This document shows, piece by piece, positions 6,966-10,102 of a stretch of 10,102 bases of DNA. Numbering within the stretch: the stretch's first letter is position 1; each line of letters starts with the position of its first letter. Origin of the DNA: Desulfobulbaceae bacterium (lineage in GTDB: Bacteria; Desulfobacterota; Desulfobulbia; Desulfobulbales; Desulfurivibrionaceae); contig DOZO01000015.1 of the NCBI GenBank assembly GCA_003517965.1, positions 28,496 to 38,597 on the forward strand, in the 5' to 3' direction. The notes beneath the pieces were generated by a model. It saw nothing but the letters and a program-made list of their open reading frames with translations. It searched no databases and had not been told where the DNA came from. The position numbers and the translations under genes are program-made.

Positions 6966-7931
6966 TCAGCTGCGGCTCGGGACGGATTTTGAGTCAGTGG
7001 CCGGAGCCAACTTCTCCTTCATGGCAGTGCCGCAGCAGTTTTTATAGAAGACGCGGATCTCTATATCGACATCCAGCTGTAACCGGTCGAGGGCCGCCAC
7101 CTTGGCCTTTGTCTCTCGATTGATATTCCAGTAATAGGGAGTCATTGCCAGCAGATCATTAATCGTCTGATTGTCTTTTAGCTCGAGCGGGTAAGTGATC
7201 CGGGATATGGTGGCAAGGGAGAAAAGTTCTTTGGCCTTGTCGGTGATCGAGGGTGCTTCATGCTCCTTAGTGATCGGATAAATGATTTCCCGCAGGCCGT
7301 TGAGATGTCTCGGGCCTGGGCTTACGAACACAAGGCTGCCGCTCTGCTTGAGAATCCTGGCAAATTCTAAAATATTTGCCGGGGAAAAGACACTGAGCAC
7401 GATATTCAGAGAGGCATCCAAAAAAGGCAGATCGTTGACGCTGGCCACAAACCAAGCCATTGTCCTGTCTCGCTGAGTGGCCTGGCGAACCGCAAACTTG
7501 GACACATCGACGCCGTGGTAATGAATCTGGGGTTGCCCTTTGCTGCCATGGGTCAAAGACGCCTTGAGGCGTTGTAGATAGAAGCCCTCCCCGCAACCGG
7601 CATCAAGAACGCTGCAATCGCTGGGACGCCCCAGGTCCGAGAGCACAGCGCGGATAGTCTCATTGATGGTGTCGGACACCTTGCGGTAGTGCCCAAGGTC
7701 CAGGAACCGTCTTCGGCTCTGGATCATCTCCGGGTCATCCCCAGGCTCTTTGGAATGTTTTTTGTGGGAAAGCACGAGATTGACATAGCCCTGGTGGGCG
7801 GCATCGAAGCTGTGCATTGCGGCGCACTGGTAGCCGTCCGCTGTTGGCAGCAGCGGCTTTTGACAAACTGGACATCGGAGAATGGAGATTATGTGCGCTC
7901 CTTTAGAGGATTTCCTGCCCTTGGGGAGCAT
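6966..7931 (-). CDS. RlmA-type 23S rRNA (guanine-N1)-methyltransferase
   Basis: A 321-residue protein resembling RlmA(I) of Gram-negatives, which makes m1G745 in helix 35 of 23S rRNA; the Gram-positive relative RlmA(II) modifies G748. The N-terminal zinc finger is complete: C20-P-V-C23, then C36 and H40 in YQCAAMHSFD. It is followed by the family signature AHQGYVNLVLSHKKHSKEPGD (45-65) and RRRFLDLGHY (73-82). The SAM-binding loop is VLDAGCGEGFYLQRL (108-122), with the acidic residue in YHGVDVSK (138-145). Length is somewhat above the usual 270 or so because of about 12 extra N-terminal residues and a polar tail after residue 295. GAGG lies just upstream of the ATG at 7931. It is downstream of the metal exporter by 179 bp on the same strand, so it may be read partly from that promoter. 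The exact target base is inferred from the family. Confidence 0.86.
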   Translation of the reverse strand: MLPKGRKSSKGAHIISILRCPVCQKPLLPTADGYQCAAMHSFDAAHQGYVNLVLSHKKHSKEPGDDPEMIQSRRRFLDLGHYRKVSDTINETIRAVLSDLGRPSDCSVLDAGCGEGFYLQRLKASLTHGSKGQPQIHYHGVDVSKFAVRQATQRDRTMAWFVASVNDLPFLDASLNIVLSVFSPANILEFARILKQSGSLVFVSPGPRHLNGLREIIYPITKEHEAPSITDKAKELFSLATISRITYPLELKDNQTINDLLAMTPYYWNINRETKAKVAALDRLQLDVDIEIRVFYKNCCGTAMKEKLAPATDSKSVPSRS

Positions 7932-7981
7932 TGAAATCCTCGTTTAAATGATGAGTCCCAGGGTAATAATAAACAGATAAT

Positions 7982-8080
7982 CCCCGGTTTTGCCTGTGGT
8001 AATTTGACTGCCCTCTTGGGTTCACGGTTCATCCCTGATCTTCTTTGGGGCTGTTTATGCCGGGGCTACTCCCACAGGCA
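7982..8080 (-). other. Pseudoknot-like paired segments between the exporter gene and rlmA
   Basis: Reading the minus strand, TGCCTGTGG (8072-8080) can pair perfectly with CCACAGGCA (7991-7999), and CCCCGG (8060-8065) with CCGGGG (7982-7987). The order a-b-a'-b' is that of an H-type pseudoknot, with 6- and 3-base connectors and a 60-base central segment that can form a further CCC/GGG hairpin. It lies in the 3' untranslated region of the exporter and the 5' leader of rlmA. No known riboswitch class is recognised, and part of the pairing could be chance. Confidence 0.3.
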
Positions 8081-8110
8081 CCATCATAACCATAACCGTT
8101 GTTCGACTTC

Positions 8111-9187
8111 TCAGTCTCTACTTTTCAAGTAGCTCCAGATTGCCGTATACATCGGTCTGCCTGACAGGACGAGAATCACCAGGGCGGCGGTCAGCTGGAT
8201 TGGATAGGGCATAAACTCCCCGGCCTGCCCGAGCGTGGATTTGGCCGAAATGCCATAAGCCGCGTAGACCCAGTCAAGGGCAAGGCCGCAGAGCACGGCG
8301 GTTACGGCGATGGAGGCAAGATAGACTACGGTGGTGCGTTTGCCCAGCAGGCCGATCAGAACCGAGATGGTGGCCATGTTGGTGGCCGGGCCTGCCAGCA
8401 TGAAGACCAGGGCCGCGCCGGGGCTTACGCCCTTGAGGATCATGGCGGCGGCAATGGGGGTAGAAGCGGTGGCGCAGATATAGAGGGGGATGCCGAAGGC
8501 CAGCATCAGGAGCATGGCCGAAAAGCCTCCGCCAAGATAGGTAGTGATCAGTTCGTCTGGCACTAAGACAGAGATCAGCCCAGCCAACAGCAGGCCGATG
8601 AAAAACCAGCCTGCCAGGTCCCCCCAGAGCTCGCCAAAGGCATAGCCCATTCCGGCCCGGATTTTTTCAAGCAAGGTATGGTGATGGGTGTGTTCCGCAG
8701 GGGAGCAGCCTGTCTCGCTGCAACAGCCATCCACCGCGCAGGAAAGATCTACAGCCATAGTCAAATGGGGTCTGGGCGGGTTTAGGGTATTTTCGAGGCA
8801 TCCGGCAATCATGGCGGTGATAAAGGCGGCCAGAGGGCGAGCCACGGTCATGATCGGGTCGAGCAAGGCATAGCTGACGCTGATAGAATCAACGCCAGAC
8901 TCCGGGGTAGAAATAAGAAAGGCGGTAGTGGCGCCGTTGTTGGCCCCTTGTTTTTTTAAGGCCGCCGCCGCAGGCAGCACCCCGCAGGAGCATAAGGGCA
9001 GGGGAATCCCGAACAGGGCTGCCTTGAGTACCGAGCGGTAACGGCCCTGGCCCAGGTGGCGGGCCACATAGGCAGGCGAAAGAAAGACCTTGAGCAGGCC
9101 GCCTATGAGAATACCGAATATGATGTATGGGGCGGCATCCAGAAGGAGCTGCCAGGATTCGACGAGGATGTTGAAAATTAGGTTCAT
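8111..9187 (-). CDS. SO_0444/UPF0718-family heavy-metal efflux permease
   Basis: A 358-residue inner-membrane permease of the DUF318/UPF0718 type, the superfamily that includes ArsP and the SO_0444 Cu/Zn efflux group. It has two pseudo-repeat halves of hydrophobic helices. The first half carries the conserved IPLPLCSCGVLP motif (61-72, C66 and C68) after helices at about 12-35 and 52-65. The second carries FGIPLYICATASTPIAA (231-247, C238) and LAGPATNMA (264-272). Between the halves is a cytoplasmic loop (about 140-175) rich in potential metal ligands: C150, C155, C156, C161, H166 and H168-H170. That loop argues for metal cations (Zn, Cd, Cu) over organoarsenicals, but substrate is inferred. 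It starts 3 bp after the arsR-type gene and uses a GGGAG inside that gene's end, so the two are co-transcribed and the repressor should control it. Confidence 0.87.
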   Translation of the reverse strand: MNLIFNILVESWQLLLDAAPYIIFGILIGGLLKVFLSPAYVARHLGQGRYRSVLKAALFGIPLPLCSCGVLPAAAALKKQGANNGATTAFLISTPESGVDSISVSYALLDPIMTVARPLAAFITAMIAGCLENTLNPPRPHLTMAVDLSCAVDGCCSETGCSPAEHTHHHTLLEKIRAGMGYAFGELWGDLAGWFFIGLLLAGLISVLVPDELITTYLGGGFSAMLLMLAFGIPLYICATASTPIAAAMILKGVSPGAALVFMLAGPATNMATISVLIGLLGKRTTVVYLASIAVTAVLCGLALDWVYAAYGISAKSTLGQAGEFMPYPIQLTAALVILVLSGRPMYTAIWSYLKSRD

Positions 9188-9190
9188 GGG

Positions 9191-9541
9191 TTACTCCCTG
9201 ATATGATCCAACGCCAAGAGGATAAGTTGGCTGACATGCGCATCGGCCAGTCGATAATAGAGCACCGGCCCCTCGCGCCGGTTGGTCACCAGGGCCATTT
9301 GCCGCAGCAGCCGCAGTTGATGGCTCACCGCTGATTCGCTTACCCCGAGAAAAGCGGCCAGATCGCAGACGCACATCTCTTCGAGGTGCAGGGCCTGGAG
9401 AATCTTGAGCCTGGTAGGGTCGGCAAAGGCCTTGAAAAACTGGGAGAGCCTGTCGAGCTCGGCGGGGGGCAAGGCGGCCCTTCTGGCCTTTTCCACCTGC
9501 TGTTCATGGACAATCCGGCATTGGCAAAGGTCGGTCGACAT
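9191..9541 (-). CDS. ArsR/SmtB-family metal-responsive repressor with both alpha3N-like and alpha5 site residues
   Basis: A 116-residue winged-helix repressor of the CadC/SmtB type. The sequence shows the ELDRLSQFFKAFADPTRLKIL core (28-48) and the recognition helix region VSESAVSHQLRLL (67-79). N-terminal Cys pair C6/C8 plus C57/C59 in MCVCDL match the alpha3N site of CadC, which binds Cd, Pb or Bi. D100, H102, H113 and E116 form the exact DxH-x10-HxxE alpha5 zinc site of SmtB. Known family behaviour is to bind the operator when metal-free and release it on metal binding. The ATG at 9541 is chosen because AGGAG (9547-9551) precedes it; an in-frame ATG at 9604 lies inside the -35 box. It heads the two-gene operon with the permease and probably autoregulates it. 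The specific inducer cannot be read from sequence alone. Confidence 0.93.
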   Translation of the reverse strand: MSTDLCQCRIVHEQQVEKARRAALPPAELDRLSQFFKAFADPTRLKILQALHLEEMCVCDLAAFLGVSESAVSHQLRLLRQMALVTNRREGPVLYYRLADAHVSQLILLALDHIRE

Positions 9542-9556
9542 AGGCACTCCTTTTAG

Positions 9557-9604
9557 TATATGAGCAGTTGTGCAGATGATACAATGATTGAGGCTTTCTG
9601 TCAA
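9557..9604 (-). promoter_or_regulatory. Promoter and probable operator of the metal-efflux operon
   Basis: On the minus strand a perfect TTGACA -35 (9599-9604) is followed after exactly 17 bases by TATCAT (9576-9581), a strong sigma-70 promoter. Overlapping the -10 and the start site is an imperfect dyad. The plus-strand half ATATGAGCA (9558-9566) differs at one base from the ATATGAACA half-site of SmtB-type operators, and it faces TGCAGATGATA (9571-9581) across four bases, with two mismatches in the inner seven and a one-base asymmetry beyond. Repressor bound here would block polymerase. The promoter is well supported; the operator is inferred. Confidence 0.75.
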
Positions 9605-9618
9605 GCGTGGAATTGGGA

Positions 9619-9643
9619 GGATTTTTTCTTAAAGGAAAAAACC
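9619..9643. repeat. AT-rich inverted repeat upstream of the metal-operon promoter
   Basis: TTTTTTC (9622-9628) and GAAAAAA (9635-9641) are a perfect 7-bp inverted repeat with a 6-base loop, flanked by GG and CC that extend it after one mismatch. It lies 15 bases upstream of the -35 box, where an A/T-rich tract could act as an UP element. No gene ends here that would need it as a terminator. Confidence 0.4.
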
Positions 9644-9737
9644 TGGTAAGGATTTTCCACGGAGTTGGTTTGTCCCCGGCAAAGCCAGCGACTTAGTGAT
9701 ACAAGTTGAGAAAGCAGGAGGTGAGGGGGAGGGCATT

Positions 9738-9775
9738 AAAAAACAGGGGGTTCCGCCGATTGCGACGGAACCCCC
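9738..9775 (-). terminator. Intrinsic terminator of the partial gene at the right edge
   Basis: A perfect 10-bp GC-rich stem: GGGGGTTCCG (9746-9755) and CGGAACCCCC (9766-9775), with a 10-base loop that can close two further C-G pairs. On the minus strand it is followed by TG and six T (9738-9743). It lies 40 bases after the stop codon at 9815 and insulates the metal operon from read-through. Confidence 0.9.
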
Positions 9776-9814
9776 TTCAGGAGAGAAACTACGTACAGGA
9801 AAAAAAGTTAATAG

Positions 9815-10102
9815 TTACTTCCAGGGCGTAGCCCCGATCATTACCTTCAGCCCCTTCTTATCATAGGAAGCTTTTTCCCAGGGCCAGATGGCCAGCCAGT
9901 CCGCTTCCTTAGTGGCATCGCCGTCTTTCTTCAAGGCCCAGTGATACTTGTCTGGTGAGAGCGCGAAAGACCGGCCCTTGGCGTCGAGATTGAAGACGTG
10001 CTGCTTGGGGGCAGGGCGTCCGCCTTCGGTGCCCCAGTTGCCGTAGCCGTATTTCTCTTGGCCCTGCATGCCGTCCCAAGCCTTCAGCACGGCTTCGGCC
10101 TT
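9815..10102 (-). CDS. C-terminal part of an unrecognised Trp-rich protein (5' end outside window)
   Basis: The last 95 residues of a gene that enters from the right edge in frame (KAEAVLKAWDGMQG at the edge) and ends in TAA at 9815. I do not recognise the family. The visible part is rich in Trp (seven, including DWLAIWPWEK and the terminal TPWK), Lys and Gly, and has no Cys, so no heme-binding or iron-sulfur motif is present here. It contains a GRSFALSPDKYHWALKKDGD segment that looks like paired beta strands. The composition suits a soluble or exported domain, but no membrane segment or signal can be judged without the N-terminus. A strong terminator follows, so this gene is the end of its transcript and independent of the metal operon. 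That it is coding is fairly sure from the open frame and composition. Confidence 0.7.
   Translation of the reverse strand, partial: KAEAVLKAWDGMQGQEKYGYGNWGTEGGRPAPKQHVFNLDAKGRSFALSPDKYHWALKKDGDATKEADWLAIWPWEKASYDKKGLKVMIGATPWK

Noticed and set aside
8000..8110. Short open frames on the minus strand between the exporter and rlmA, reading as Gly/Ser/Asn- and Tyr-rich peptides
   Set aside because: They lack a start codon with a ribosome-binding site and are interrupted by stops; composition alone is not enough for a gene or pseudogene call.
1..10102. CRISPR array, tRNA or rRNA gene, insertion sequence, phage or defence genes
   Set aside because: No regularly spaced repeats, no tRNA-like cloverleaf, no transposase, integrase or nuclease domains, and no terminal inverted repeats with target duplications were seen in either strand.

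Overview
The window looks like chromosomal DNA of a Gram-negative anaerobe, most plausibly a member of the Desulfobacterota (Desulfobulbales-like). This is an inference from gene style: an NtrB-like soluble PAS histidine kinase, a PilZ protein, Gram-negative-type RlmA and PrmA, and an SO_0444-type metal exporter. No rRNA or other phylogenetic marker is present, so the assignment is loose. Coding density is high and almost every gene is on the minus strand; only dciA and the histidine kinase are clearly on the plus strand.

Left part (1-3671): a possible C-terminal remnant of an upstream gene is followed by a DUF721/DciA-like protein on the plus strand. Facing it is a minus-strand run, read right to left: prmA, rsmE, dtd, then a PilZ-domain protein. 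prmA, rsmE and dtd are spaced 6 bp apart or overlapping and form a translation-maintenance operon (ribosomal protein L11 methylation, 16S rRNA U1498 methylation, D-aminoacyl-tRNA hydrolysis). The PilZ gene follows after 160 bp that hold a candidate promoter and a terminator-like hairpin only about 30 bp before its start codon.

Middle (3672-6965): a divergent 179-bp spacer separates prmA from a 576-residue cytoplasmic sensor kinase with two PAS domains and no neighbouring response regulator. A strong terminator hairpin with a perfect 14-bp stem separates it from a convergent minus-strand gene for an exported, Tyr/Trp-rich protein with a long Gln/Arg-rich tail. A 349-bp noncoding stretch follows, in which I find only a weak promoter candidate.

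Right part (6966-10102): an RlmA-type 23S rRNA methyltransferase sits downstream of a compact metal-resistance operon. That operon consists of an ArsR/SmtB repressor carrying complete alpha3N-like (Cys) and alpha5 (Asp/His/His/Glu) metal-site residues, and an 8-TM-type permease with a Cys/His-rich cytoplasmic loop. A clear sigma-70 promoter with an overlapping dyad-like operator lies in front. The window ends inside an unrecognised Trp-rich minus-strand gene followed by its own strong intrinsic terminator.

I do not see a defence island, CRISPR array, mobile element, tRNA or phage gene. The most interesting leads are the dual-site metal sensor with its exporter, the pseudoknot-like pairing between the exporter and rlmA, and the attenuator-like leader of the PilZ gene.
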